Below, in pieces: positions 27,501 to 38,679 of a stretch of DNA of 64,000 bases. Within the stretch, counting starts at the first letter, position 1. Every line of letters starts with the position of its first letter. Origin of the DNA: Eudromia elegans (taxonomy: Eukaryota; Chordata; Aves; Tinamiformes; Tinamidae). Made by a program: the position numbers and the translations under genes. The notes under the pieces are model-generated. The model had not been told where the DNA came from and did not search any database. It saw nothing but the letters and a program-made list of their open reading frames with translations. The stretch spans positions 632,402 to 696,401 of the forward strand of contig PTEX01000024.1 in NCBI GenBank assembly GCA_003342815.1, given 5' to 3'.

Positions 27501-28583
27501 AGCTATTAAGCCATTTTGAAGGGGACGTTATAAGGTACATTTAAACATTTGCTCCAGAAAACATTTTCAGTTTGAAGAAACCAGAAAAACTAGGTTCCCT
27601 GGAGAGGCAAGATGCTTTCCTGCTTTTTTAAATGAATAATTCGGTCTGTTCTTATGAGAAAGCAGGTAGCTGAACTTGATCGGTTTGAATTCGGAATTTC
27701 TTCAACACTGCATTGAACATATATATGGTTTAACATATATTAACCAGCCAGATACAATCCAAACACGTGAACATGCTTGACTTCAAACTTAAGAATAGTT
27801 CTGCAGTAATCAACAAGTCTTTTGCAAACATGCCATTTAGCGACTTCATGGAAGAATTAATTAAAAGGGAAATGAAGAACTAGTGTGAACTCAGTCCGGA
27901 AAAGTGAGGATGATGAGGGTTATATAAAATAACTCAATTACTGAATACCCAGAGCTCCAGCTTGTACTGCAGTTCATGAAGACACATGAAACAAAAGAGC
28001 AAGAAGCTACCCTGAACTTAAAACCTAGACAGAAACTCTGCCAGCTCTTTCAAGTGTACTCATCACCTTACCCATAATTATGTGATATGTGCAGGTATGT
28101 AAAGACATTCCCAGGCACTGCCCTGATTCTGAAATACTTAAAAGGCATGCTTAACTCCACAAGGGAGATATTTCAAAAACACTTCAGATGCAACTATTCA
28201 TATGTATGAAGGTAAGTGTAGACCAAGAAGCCAAATGAAAATTCACTATGCAGGGGGCAATGAAGTTGCATCCAGACCACCATGGCACAACTTGTGCAAT
28301 TAATGGAAATCATGCACACAGTCTCAGGAGAGGGGAGTACATTTATCTTTGACCCAGCCTTCCACAGCAAGAACACAACATGAGCGGATCAGCATCTCGC
28401 GAGCTACCAGTGCTCAGTGCCCAGGTTGCCGTCTCCTGAGGTCTCACTGCACCACGAGAGCCAGGTTTGGTACCACCTCTTACCACACACTGCTGTGCAG
28501 CACAGCAGTATGACCAGCTACTGCTCCAGAGCAGCCTGGCACTCAGCACGGTGTCAGCATGGGAAGTGGACTGTGTCACTTAC
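21531..28583. other. Unique non-coding DNA, no gene recognised
   Basis: This includes a TATATATACGATATATATA patch at 22268-22286, an A-run at about 24970-24982, an AT-rich possibly conserved block (own entry, 25,690-26,120) and another at about 27,370-27,560. Frames at 22771-23142 and 22923-23390 overlap each other in different frames and resemble nothing known. Confidence 0.55.
25690..26120. other. Possible conserved non-coding block
   Basis: The run is AT-rich, free of repeats and CpG, and crowded with short motifs typical of developmental enhancers: AGCTAATTGAAA, GATAATAAAG, TTGTTAACAAAAG, AGAAATTAATAGG. That texture differs from the flanking sequence. Conservation itself cannot be seen from one sequence, so this is an inference from composition only. 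Confidence 0.2.
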
Positions 28584-28696
28584 CACGGGAGCTGTGAATC
28601 TCTTCGGTAACTGCCCAAGTAGCAAGTGCTGCTGGGCCATCCTTTCCCCTCCAATCTTCATTCTCTTTCATAATCAGGATACATGCATGACTATCC
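28584..28696 (-). other. Candidate exon with strong splice sites (hypothetical)
   Basis: On the minus strand an excellent acceptor (a long T/C tract ending TCTTTTTTTTATAG) precedes base 28696. A strong donor, CCGTG|GTAAGTGA, follows base 28584. The 113-nt segment between them is open in one frame and encodes about 37 residues containing ACILIMKENEDWRGKDG and ATWAVTEEIHSS. Read that way the upstream intron would be phase 2 and the downstream one phase 1. I do not recognise the peptide. The splice borders are the best pair in the window. A pseudo-exon is the main alternative. Confidence 0.3.
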
Positions 28697-29726
28697 CTAT
28701 AAAAAAAAGAGAAAAAATAGGAGCCTGAGTAAATTAACCATCCACTTCTCATGTCACACACCTCTAGGCAAAATGGAAATGCATTACACATTACTGGTCC
28801 CCTTTCTGTCTCTGCAATGCCATTTTACAGTGTAGTAAATTGGTCTGGGGCAGAAAACGGGTAATTCTTTCAAACACACAATTTTATACCTTGAAGTGCT
28901 TCAAATATTTTGCCTGTTTTCCCAAAGCCAGCTTCTGACAAAGGATAAAGTACAACACGTGAACAGAATGAACAAGAGTCCTATATGTATACGTACATTT
29001 ATATCATGCAACACACGTTTCTAGTGAAATATAATTACTCTATCATCCTATGTAAAAATGTTTCCAATTCTAATCCTGCAAATGTGGCATAAAACCCACT
29101 GTCAAACTTCACCATGACTAGTCTGTACAACAGAAGGTTTCATAAAGTCTGCAAAACACTTGAATTAAACTCGAAGCTCCTCACTTTTGCCAAGGTAACT
29201 GGCAAAAGGCTTAGATATGAGCAGAGATGGGATGTTGGGAGTGAAGGAGAAGCTACCCCAGCACTTAGAAGAGCTTGATAAAAATGAGTTTGGCATCTCA
29301 GAAACGATAGGTAAACTGGAAGAAGGAAGGAAGCGGGTGAGAACTGGGATCTCCCCACAACAGCCCAGGTCAGTACTTGACATCTCCAGGAGGCGAGTCC
29401 CGAGACAGCTCCATTCTTACCCACCTGCAGGCAGTCCCAACACCCTTCTTCCCATCTGGAAATTCAGCTCTCTGGGCCATAGCTCTTTAGTGGTTTTGTT
29501 AGCTTAACTCTCTTGCAGGGCTTTAAAAATTTATTCCCCACCTGTCCTCATCCAATATTTAAACCCTCCTCACCAAATATCCCTCCAGAGTGCGCGCCGT
29601 GGTTCGCAGGGCTGCACTTGTGACCCAGGGCACTGGATGAACAGGAAGAGACTTCACTGGTTACATTCAAGGTCCTCGCTCGCAGTTTGCAGCCCCCAAG
29701 TCCTCACTAGCACCCAAAAAAAGGAA

Positions 29727-29742
29727 TTTTTTTTTTTTTTTT
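29727..29742. repeat. Poly(T) run, 16 nt
   Basis: An uninterrupted run of 16 T follows AAAAAAAGGAA. No retrotransposon body is visible on the minus strand to make it a poly(A) tail, so it is treated as a simple repeat. Confidence 0.85.
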
Positions 29743-31358
29743 GGTCACTTTCTATTTTACTCCAGTTTAGTAGCATTCCAAGGACTGCAAAAATATAAAG
29801 GTAATATATCTGCAAAACAGATGCATTTTGTCTGGTTTTGTCTACTTTCAACAAAGGTAGCTATCTATATAAAGGGAATAATAAAGCAAGGAATCAAAGT
29901 AAATTGTGCAAAAAGAAGTTATTTGTTTTAATGAGGAGATGATGAGAAATGCATACAGAGAATGTCTTGTGCATCCAAAGCTCAACAGGAAACTAGAAAC
30001 AGAGGTGGAAGGATTTGATTTGAGGGCCTAGGTACATTCCACCCAGGGAGCTGCTTGGGAGGCCACGCAGCCTGTTCTCTAAAACATTTTGTTTCCTCAG
30101 TGTTTATAATAAAATTAAGGATAAGATCTTAAAGCTCCAGATCTCCCCATTTGCTACTCGTGACGTGGGGGCTGCTTCGGTTCTAGGCCAGACCCCACGG
30201 TGGGATCGCTGCTGTGGGACCCTGTGGGGTTGAACGTGGCCCTGGGTGAAGATGCGTGACGATGATGCTGTTTTGCCTTCAATAAATTTGCCTTTTCATA
30301 AACCTACCTAGTCATGTCAATACCTACACAAAGATCAATATTATACAGCACTCAAGCATCATTTCTGCTGCCCCCAGCAGGATTTTTCTCCATAATGCCT
30401 GGATCCTGTTTTATTTTCCTGTAGGGCTACTTTATCTCCCATAATTGCAATCACTTTGCTATTTTTCCCTTTCTGTTTCAGGACTGATTGCTACATGACA
30501 CTGTTGTGCTTCTCAACTCCAAGCCTCACACTTCACTTTTATTTTCAAGAATTTTTGTTCTGTTCCTGTTTTATGGTTACTCTGTATCTGCCTACAGGAG
30601 CTTTGAGGGGGAAAAAAAAGCCATGAAAACCCGATCCCATTCTTATTTTTATCTCAGCCCAATTTATATTTTTCATTTTTGTCCCTCTGATAGTTTGGAA
30701 TAGTAGAAATGCTTCTCTAGGAACCATCTGCCCTTGACAGTGAATCTGCATGTGCAAATTCCTATGTTCCCACTCCCTAGGAGCAGATGTTAGGGGAACG
30801 GAGGCTGGGTTTAGATCCAAGGTCGTCCCCGCAGGACTGCAATTTGCTGTGATCCAAGATGGAAGCGCAGCCCAACGGGGGCATCCCCGATTTAACACGC
30901 CGTCTGGTCTGGCTGACACACATGCCACTGTGCTCGCTCACAGACGAACCACAGTCATCAACACAGAGACACCTCTTAATGATTAAAAGATGGCTGGGCT
31001 TTGCCTAAAGCCTTAGATATGCAGTTCAATGAGGACTTGAGTTTGGAAATATTCCAGGTAAACATGCTGTCCAATAATACAATTTTTTCTTCCAGTAAGT
31101 AGCTTCTAAGAAGATGTTGGGAATCCCTAAGAACCAGACAAAAGCAGAAGTGGACAGAAGCTTCAAGAAATGCTCTCCGAAGGTCACCAGCATCTTTTAT
31201 TACTTTTCAAGAGAATGCTGACAATTTTTTTTTTTTCCCTTTAAAAGCAGCAGCAGAATTAATGGATTTGTACCTGCCGCCAGTCACCGCTGCGCTCTGC
31301 CTGGCATCTCACGGCACGCTGCATGGGGGCCTCCAGCCACCTTCCATAAATTTGTCTT

Positions 31359-31430
31359 TAGGCCGATAAGCCATGATTAGTTTTTCATTATCATAATTAA
31401 TGTAGTATGGATTAATTAGTTGATTTAAGC
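31359..31430. promoter_or_regulatory. Homeodomain-type binding-site cluster
   Basis: The core between 31374 and 31424 contains at least seven overlapping TAAT/ATTA cores (CATTATCATAATTAATG and GGATTAATTAGTTG), preceded by a GATA site in GGCCGATAAGCC and CATGATTAG. Paired ATTA/TAAT sites such as TAATTAAT and ATTAATTA are typical of elements bound by homeodomain dimers. The motif density is seen directly. Enhancer function is inferred from it, since no target gene is visible. Confidence 0.3.
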
Positions 31431-32144
31431 ACCTGAGTGTTCATTTTTTGCTCCACAGTGGCAGGATATACAGAGTGTATCTCACCTCCAGAGATGCTAT
31501 ATTTAATATGTTTTGACTCAGGACGTTCCCATCATAACCGTCTTGGTTCATGTAACTTTTTTGGTGTTTTCCAAACAGACAAGCTTTTGCCCTTAAAAAA
31601 TAAGTCAATTTACTAGACAGAAGCAAGAGAGGAAAGGGTCATAAACCTACTGCAGCGCAAAAATAACTTGAGAAGAAGCAAGGAGAAAAAGGGGCTTCTG
31701 ACCTGTGCATCCCAAGCAGAACAACTTTGCAACACTGAGATACCACAAGCTATGAGCTGAGTGTCTAGCTGTGAGCCACTGCTGGGAGCCAGGTAGAGAA
31801 CTGTCCAATAACACATGGCAAATACATGCCTGCATGGCAAATAAAGGTAACTGAATCATCAGCATCACCTTACTAATTGGGCCTATGCTTAAATGCCAGC
31901 TAAATCAGAAGCTGGGACTCACTGAAGAAATGCTGCTTTTCTAGAGCATCGGATTCCCAAAGACGGAGAAATTCAAAAAAGAGGTGCCACTATTCTGAAG
32001 AAAAAATAAATCGCCATGAGAAACTCTTTCCAAGGTTATCTCATGACTATATGTTTTTCAAATTGAGGAGAAACATGTTTTCATTTGATCTGCTCCCCAG
32101 ATAGCAAGGAGGTTTCACCAAGCGATGGCAGTAGAGTCTCCCCC

Positions 32145-32746
32145 TGAATCACATCTAGTGATCTAGATCATCCAGTCCAATCCCCTGCTCCAGCAGCACA
32201 CCCAGAGCACAGGGGGGCATCCAGGTGGGTTTGGAAGAGCTCCAGGGAAGGAGCCTCCACAGCCTCTCTGGGCGGCCTGTTCCAGGGCTCTGTTGCCCTC
32301 ACAGTAAAGCAGTTTTTCCTCATTCAGAGATGAAGCCTCCTATGCCTCAGTTTAAAACCACTGCCCTTGTCCTGTGACCAGCCACTACGGAAAACAGTTT
32401 AGCCTCTTCCACCCTACAATCATACCTCAGCAATTTGTACATGTTGATTAGATCCCCTCTCACCCTTCTCTTCTCTAGACTAACCAGGCCCAGTTCGTTT
32501 AACCTCTCCTCATACGGTTGGTGCTCCAGTCCCTTGATCATCTTGGTCACTCTGCACTGGACTCTCTCCAGCAGCTCCACATCCCTCTTGTCCTGGGCAG
32601 CCCAGAACTGCACCCAATACTCCAGGTGCGGCCTCACCAGGGCTGAGCAGAGTGGGATAGGGTAGGATCCCCTCCCTCAACCTGCTGGAGACGCTGCTCC
32701 TGATGCATTCTGATGAATCCATCATCTGATGCATTCATCCTGATGA
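32145..32746 (-). mobile_element. CR1 LINE, 5'-truncated copy
   Basis: On the minus strand the frame 32637-32347 encodes the C-terminal part of the CR1 reverse transcriptase, with the recognisable landmarks RPHLEY, VQFWA, LLERVQ, MIKGLEH and [11 protein letters not shown]. It is followed by a 3' region in which ACAGGCCGCCCAGAGAGG and GGATTGGACTGGATGATC mark the CR1 tail. The copy ends near GATTC at 32145. The frame closes at a stop in TTTTAAACTGAGG, before the usual end of the protein, so the copy is inactive. The 5' boundary is unclear because an imperfect 26-bp duplication sits there (TGATGCATTC at 32701 and 32727). CR1 transposes through an RNA copied at its 3' end and is usually 5'-truncated, as here. 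Confidence 0.93.
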
Positions 32747-34534
32747 ACGCCCGTCAAGCAGCCTGGGCACTCCTGCAGAAGCAGCCCCGCAGCCCCGGGC
32801 AGGACTCTGCAAGCTCAAGGTGCCTCCCTGGCTCCCCTTTCAGTTCAATCCCATCCAAACAGGGGCCACTTTGCTAGCCGGGACTGCGCTGCAAGGCGCA
32901 GCCAAGGGCACCAAGTGGGGACATTCAGATTTACTTCCCAGGCACACCCCGATCCCAGCTAAAATATTAATGAAGACACAGCCGACATTTTCAACACCTT
33001 TCTCACATATAAGATGACCGAGCTCAGTACAGAGCCTCTGACTTTCTCCCTGCAGGATCCCTCAGAAGAGATACCCATGCACCAGAAACTCAGTATCTGC
33101 TTTCAGTGTTCTCCAGAATTAGATTAAAAGTGGTCTTTTATAGTCCTGACAAAGTATTTCTACATAGAAAAAGATATACATTTATTCTTACAAATAAAAG
33201 AGCACAGCAGCTAACTTAAATAGTATAATAGCATAACTAAACACAAATGTTTTTACTTACCATGACTTTTTTTTAGAATTAATATAGAAATAATGCCTTT
33301 CTGAGAAAAAGGATAATATAATTGCATCTTCATGGAAATTTGTGTAGTGTCTTATTCAGTTCAAAGCATATGTTACCTCATAACTTCTTTGTAGATTTAT
33401 GGCAATTATTTCTTGGCAACTTCTTTTAACATTTCCAGTTTTGCCTTGACACATGCAAAATAAATGCCATCTACTTTCTGCAAAGCATAAACCACCACAG
33501 AATTACTTTGCAAAAAGACTGCAATTATCATTTAATCATGTTTAATTATATGAGTAATGTACCTTGAGCAAGTGTTACAGAAACTGAGAAACAGACACTT
33601 TGTTACAGTTACAGAAATGCTATTAAACCTAACAGAGTATTGCCGGTCGTGTAACATTGCACTGCTATCAGGCCCAGAGGCTTCCGAGTGATTTTGCTCT
33701 TCAGAAAACATCTCACAGCACACAGGAGGTATTTGCTGCTTCCTAACCCCTGCTCCTCAACACACTTGGTTGGGACAAGGTCCCTAGGTAGCATGAGTTC
33801 GCAAGCAAATAAAAAGAGATTGAGCACTGTTATAAAAACAAAACCTTAGACTACAATTCATTTGTAGTCTAGTATCTTCAATGTCAACAGTTTTGTTATT
33901 TACCTCTACTCAAGGTTGCTGTTGAGAATTACAAATACAGTTAATGAAAAGCCTCTAAAATACACCCATGACTCAAAGACACAACAGACTCCTTTTTTCA
34001 GTTATCACCACGCACACTGCGGATCGTAGTGAAAAAGCTCACATAGGAAGACCTGTTCTTTTCTCCAAGGACTTTCACAAACCAGGCAGTCTGCGCGGCT
34101 GCTGTTTGAGTGGCTTCTCCACAGCACTCGCTCCTGCTCCAGGCCATCAGTCAAGGGAGCTGGCAATCCCAAAATCAAGACTTACATTTCACAGCAGCTG
34201 GGGTACGGACACAATTGATTTATGTAACGTAAGTGCTCTGGGCAGACCTGCGTTTGTTAAACAGGACTGTAGATTTATTTTCAGAGGCCTGTTGAAAACA
34301 AAGTCTGCAGTGATTTATAGTGGTCTTACCATTCGCTAAATCGCGTATTTAACTTCGTAGAACAAACATTAGTACCTTTTTCCTCTACTTATTTTTCCCC
34401 CCTCATCCATAATAGTCTAGCTAAGCCCTAAAGCTAAATCATTATCCGTATTTGTGAAGAATTTACTATAAAAAAGCAATTTCTACAGTAGTACCTTAAG
34501 ACACCAACAGAAGGCTTTGATACCAAGAATAAGG
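32747..34534. other. Unique non-coding DNA between two CR1 copies
   Basis: This is spacer of about 1.8 kb, AT-rich from 33,120 to 33,600. It contains the perfect 10-bp hairpin at 33847-33871. No gene is recognised. Confidence 0.6.
33847..33871. repeat. Perfect 10-bp inverted repeat (hairpin)
   Basis: TAGACTACAA (33847-33856), the loop TTCAT, then TTGTAGTCTA (33862-33871). All ten pairs match. The stem is too short for a microRNA precursor and is flanked by unpaired sequence, so it is recorded as a small palindrome that could extrude or mark a deletion or insertion junction. Confidence 0.9.
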
Positions 34535-35048
34535 AGTATCCTCGAGTAGTGTGCAATTCTGGGCTCCCCAGTGCAGGAGGGATGTGGAGCTGCTGGAGAG
34601 TCCAGCGCAGGGCCACGAAGATGATTAGGGGCCTGGAACATCTGCCCTATGAGCAAAGGCTGAGAGAGCTGGGCCTCTTCAGCCTGGAGGAGAGAAGACT
34701 GAGAGGGGACCTGATCAGTGTCTATAAGTACCTCAAGGGAGGGAGTGAGGAGGAGGGGGCTGGCCTCTTCTCAGTGGTGGCCAGCGATTGGACTAGAGGA
34801 AATGGCCGCAAACTGAGGCACCAAAAGTTCCACAGGAACTTGAGGAAGAATTTCTTACCAGTGAGGGTGACAGAGCACTGGAACAGGCTGCCCAGAGAGG
34901 TGGTGGAGTCTCCTTCTCTGGAGATCTTCAAAACCCGCCTGGACACCACCCTGTGCCACATGCTCTAGGGGACCCTGCGTGTGCAGGTGGGTTGGACTAG
35001 ATGAACTGTAGAGGTCCCTTCCAACCTTAAGCATTCTGTGATTCTATT
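34535..35048 (+). mobile_element. CR1 LINE 3' end, relatively well preserved
   Basis: The plus-strand frame 34549-34968 encodes about 125 residues typical of the C-terminus of the CR1 reverse transcriptase: [61 protein letters not shown] and an end at LCHML, the place where CR1 proteins normally stop. A short 3' UTR follows (GGGTTGGACTAGATGAACTG, CCCTTCCAACC) and the copy ends in the CR1-type octamer repeat ATTCTGTGATTCTATT. It is 5'-truncated, starting about GGAGTATCCTCGAG. The frame is uninterrupted from there to its own stop, which argues for a younger insertion than the copy at 32.1 kb. The tail also differs from that copy, so they belong to different CR1 subfamilies. Confidence 0.96.
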
Positions 35049-38000
35049 CCTTAGGTAAGTCAGAGTTAAAGCTCCTTGATTTAGTTGGCACAAAACAGTG
35101 ACAAACGACCAACCATTACAGAGCAACTGAACTTAAGCAACACATGAGAAAGGAAAAATTCTTCTAAATATTTCTGCTTTTAACAAAAAAAACCCACCTT
35201 CTGATAAGAGAAGTCACTCAGCAGTTATTTGTACAGCAATACAGCAAGATGGGCCAGTTTAAATTCTGCTCCTGATGAAGCCCAAGGCAAGATGCCCAAT
35301 AGCCAAGATCTCCAACTCTCTGCGGACTTCTCTAGGCTCTACCTGTCCACACCAAGGGCAGCCCGGCTAAGAGAGGGGCCAGGGACTCCCCCAGCTGCAA
35401 TGCAGAGAGCTAAGTGAAATAAAATGGCAAGTGTGAAGATAGAATTGCATTTCAGCTCCAAGGAAAGGCAACATGATTCTGCTGACGTCAACGGAAGGCT
35501 TTTTACCACTGACCTCTGTCTTGCTTGTTATTTAAATCCAGCTCAGCCCAGGATAGCAGCCCTTCTGGCCTCAGCATCACATGAATAAACGGCAAGATAC
35601 TGTAGTAGTAGTCACATAAGAAGATCAAACATGCACATATCTAATTAAACACTGTTTAATGCTCTGTGGTTCATGAAAGGCTTTTATGTTAACAATTTAA
35701 ATTCTTTTGATATTATGCATCATCTGGGTTTTTTGATCTTAGATCGTTATTTACGTTACAAACATTTCATGCCTGCTTAGCATTCTCCACAGCAGTGAGT
35801 CATGCTCCTTTACCCTCCTTTGAGCAACTCATCCCCTCGCTTTTACTGACCTTCTGCTTCCTGGGGGTGCCTGATCTCTGTCCCTTTCCCAATGCCTTTT
35901 CCTCCAGTCAAGCAGGTTCCTCAAAGGCAGCACGACACAGAGGGAGCCACGTAAGAAACACCGGGAGCCACAGGGCAGAGGTTGCTGCGTGCAGCTAAAG
36001 CACCTTGGCCCCAAGGAGATGGAGAAAGGTCGGGTAGACCGATCAGCATTTGGCAGGGGAACACAGACAGGCAAGGAAGGGTCATGTATAAAATTAAGGT
36101 AAAATGTACAGGAAGGAGAAAAAACAGCCACTGAAAGAGAAATGAAACCTGAGGCAAGACAGAACTTATGGAAGCAATTAACAAAGATATGACTAAATGC
36201 CTAGAACTTCATATATGAAAATATACTGATAAGCAACAAAAACAGTAGAGAATCCTGTAAATCAATTAATCTGTATCACCACTTTGGAGCCCAAACAGAA
36301 GAGCTCACGCAGTCTGCAACAGCAGCAGCCCTTGCTCCTGGCCGCAATTCCCGTTCTACATAGCGGGACATCCGCGAGGCCTGGCCTGCTGCTACTTCTC
36401 TTCTGCACAGCCCTCTGTGTTACTGCGTGTCTGACCCCCAGGTGCCACGGGTTCTGGGGGAATATGGAGCCAAGGAGAGGGCTGGGACACGTCTCAGGCT
36501 ACCTGGTCATCCCCTGCTCAGTGCAGAGCCCAGGAGGACAGGAAAGCTAAAGCGTTGCTAACAGATCCATCTTTGGACAAGGAGGGTTAATTTAAACAGT
36601 TTTGAAATTAGGAGCAGAACACCAGCTCCCCACAGAGAAGTTTCAGGGAATATTTCAACAGAAATGGATGGATCTGCTCCAAGCTCGGCAAATCAGATAT
36701 TCTGTTAGCTTTGATGGTCCCTGGGACAATTCCGAAAGGATCTGCTAGGAGACCTGGATGAGCCACCAGCTCTCAAGTTCCTCCTGTTCCAGCACACAAA
36801 ATATGGGAGCAGGCGGGTGGGCAACAGAGGGAACACCCGGAGTGTGAACATTCAGGATTTGGCTTCACCTTCCCTCTCGCGCCGTGGGAAAGCAGTCACT
36901 GCCACAGTCCTACACACTAATGAGATATATCTAATGGAGTAGAATCAAATAATTTGCTCTTGATGACAAGTGATAATATTTCTAATCTGAGAGGAAGAAT
37001 TTGTTTTGCTATGTTAGGGACATTATCTAGTATGGATTCTTCTTTGTTTACACTATTAAAATAGCCAGATACTGTGGACACAGTAAAGAGTAGTTAATAT
37101 CTGCTGTCTGCTGTGTATAAATGGCCATCAGCATGAAAATAAATTGGAGGAAACAGCTTTTGTCATTTATCAAAATAAGGAGCCTGAATAAATATGTTCA
37201 GACTCTCAGGCTCTTTAGCTGACGTTGATCATTTTCAGAAAAATAGCTGTTTCGTGTAATATTAGACTTTCCAGAGGACACAGGATGTATCATATGAAAC
37301 GTCAATTATTCTTTCACTTACTTAGAGACGATAGTAAAAAGCCCAAGAGCTGAGGTTAAGACTTCAGCGCTCACCTCCCCCAAAACTCAGCCCTGTTCTT
37401 GTGCAAGTACCAGTGCCAAACATCGGGTCTTTGAACTCTGAGTTGGCTGTGAGGGGCAGGTGCCTTCGCAGCTCTTGTCGGCACCTAGCCTATAACAGGG
37501 GAGATAAAACTGAGTTGAGAGCTGTGTTATACTGTAGCTGGTACTACTTTTATGGAAGTGACCTTTATGAAACCATCTTTACTTACTGCGGCATAATTTG
37601 GGATCAAAATCAGATCCATCATCGCTTCCTTAGATGATCAGTGATCATTAGCATAAATTAGTTCAGCTTCATTTCATGTTACCCACCATAAATATACCCA
37701 GACGCTCAAACTCGCAGACTTCTGAAAAAGAATTTTCTAAACCATTTTTCCCTTCCTAATCCAAAAATAAACAACTATTATACTCTGCACACAGTTGAAA
37801 AAAATCCCCGTGATGGGAATAATGAGGATGCTGAACACAACACAGCTGTAGGACCGAGCACAGCAGGAGAAGAGGAGCCAAAGACAACAGGCAGCATTCC
37901 CCTAGTTCTTGAAGCACGGCAGATGGGGAGGTAGCAGAGTGAGCATGTAGGTTTAAAATTTTCAAATCAGAAATACAGAACTACATTATCCTACAGTATT

Positions 38001-38399
38001 TAAAAGATCGGATGATGTTATCTCAGCTGCTAATAATTACCCTAAAGGACACAAGTTTAATCCAGATCTTGAAAAAGGGAGGGGAAATATACCTAATACT
38101 ATACCCAATCGAGCTACAGCCTTGATATGTGGCAGCCAAGCAAATGCTGCCTTCTTCAGTCTCCAGTTTTAAAGCACTACTGAACATTGCTGCCTAGTGC
38201 ACTTTCCATGTCCTTTCCAGCCTCTCCTGGACTTTCTGCCTGCTGGATACGTCTTTGCTCCTGCACATGCAGCTACACATCGAAATCCAGCACACCGACC
38301 CTGGAAATTTTACTCCAAGTGGGAAATTCCTTAAGCACTTTCTTGGGTGGAATGAGCTTGTGGTAGCTAGAGGGCCGGAACACAAAGGAGGAGATTCAC
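35049..38399. other. Unique non-coding DNA, no gene recognised
   Basis: A good minus-strand acceptor tract (TTTCATTTCTCTTTCAG) near 36132 opens a 99-codon Cys-rich frame that stops near 35829, but no donor or known domain supports it. The block 36,900-37,260 is AT-rich and enhancer-like (own entry). Confidence 0.55.
36900..37260. other. Possible conserved non-coding block
   Basis: Continuous AT-rich, repeat-free and CpG-free sequence carries many transcription-factor-like words: ACTAATGAGATAT, CAAATAATTTGC, CTTTGTTTACAC (forkhead-like), GTATAAATGGCC, TTTATCAAAATAAG. As with 25.7-26.1 kb, only the composition is observed; conservation is an inference. Confidence 0.2.
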
Positions 38400-38679
38400 C
38401 TGGCTCCACCACAGCTGTAAACACTCTGTGCTTTGGCTCCATGTCAGGCCGAGTTAACTGCTGAAAACTGGGAAGGATAAAGGCTTTGGAAGGAAACTTT
38501 GTGGAGTTACCAACCCCAGAACACACAACTGGTGACTTCCAACACATGAGTGGATGGGGAAACATCTCAAATACACGGCCAAAACTCCCAGAATTTTCCA
38601 GATCCTCAATAAGAGCATCTGGATCACTGAATCCCTGAAGTCTTATGGTTTTCACTGTAATCTGCTGTGAAGCCAAGGT
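38400..38679 (-). other. Candidate exon (hypothetical, minus strand)
   Basis: The minus-strand frame has the acceptor-like end TCTATTTAACAG (exon base 38679) and the donor-like site GAGCCAG|GTGAATC (exon base 38400). The 280 nt between are open and encode about 93 residues, including GFSDPDALIEDLENSG and FPHPLMCWKSPVV. Composition is protein-like and mixed. The frame continues past the donor for another 67 codons before a stop at 38194, so a single-exon remnant is an alternative. I recognise no family. The acceptor pyrimidine tract is weak. A frame of this length is also expected once or twice by chance in 64 kb. Confidence 0.25.

Larger units (their letters stand above)
28697..32144. other. 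Unique non-coding DNA, no gene recognised
   Basis: A 16-nt T-run (29727-29742) just follows an A-run, and there is another T-run near 31207-31219. Plus-strand acceptor-like tracts occur at about 30421-30481, but the frames after them close quickly or lack donors. A homeodomain-site cluster lies at 31,359-31,430 (own entry). The region 30,160-30,270 is G-rich and unidentified. Confidence 0.55.

Noticed and set aside
30421-30703. Two strong plus-strand acceptor-like tracts (TTCCTGTAG, CTTTCTGTTTCAG)
   Set aside because: Frames beyond them are hydrophobic, differ from each other and have no good donor.
35829-36131. Cys-rich 99-codon minus frame after a good acceptor
   Set aside because: No donor, no domain and no polyadenylation signal nearby. 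Probably chance.
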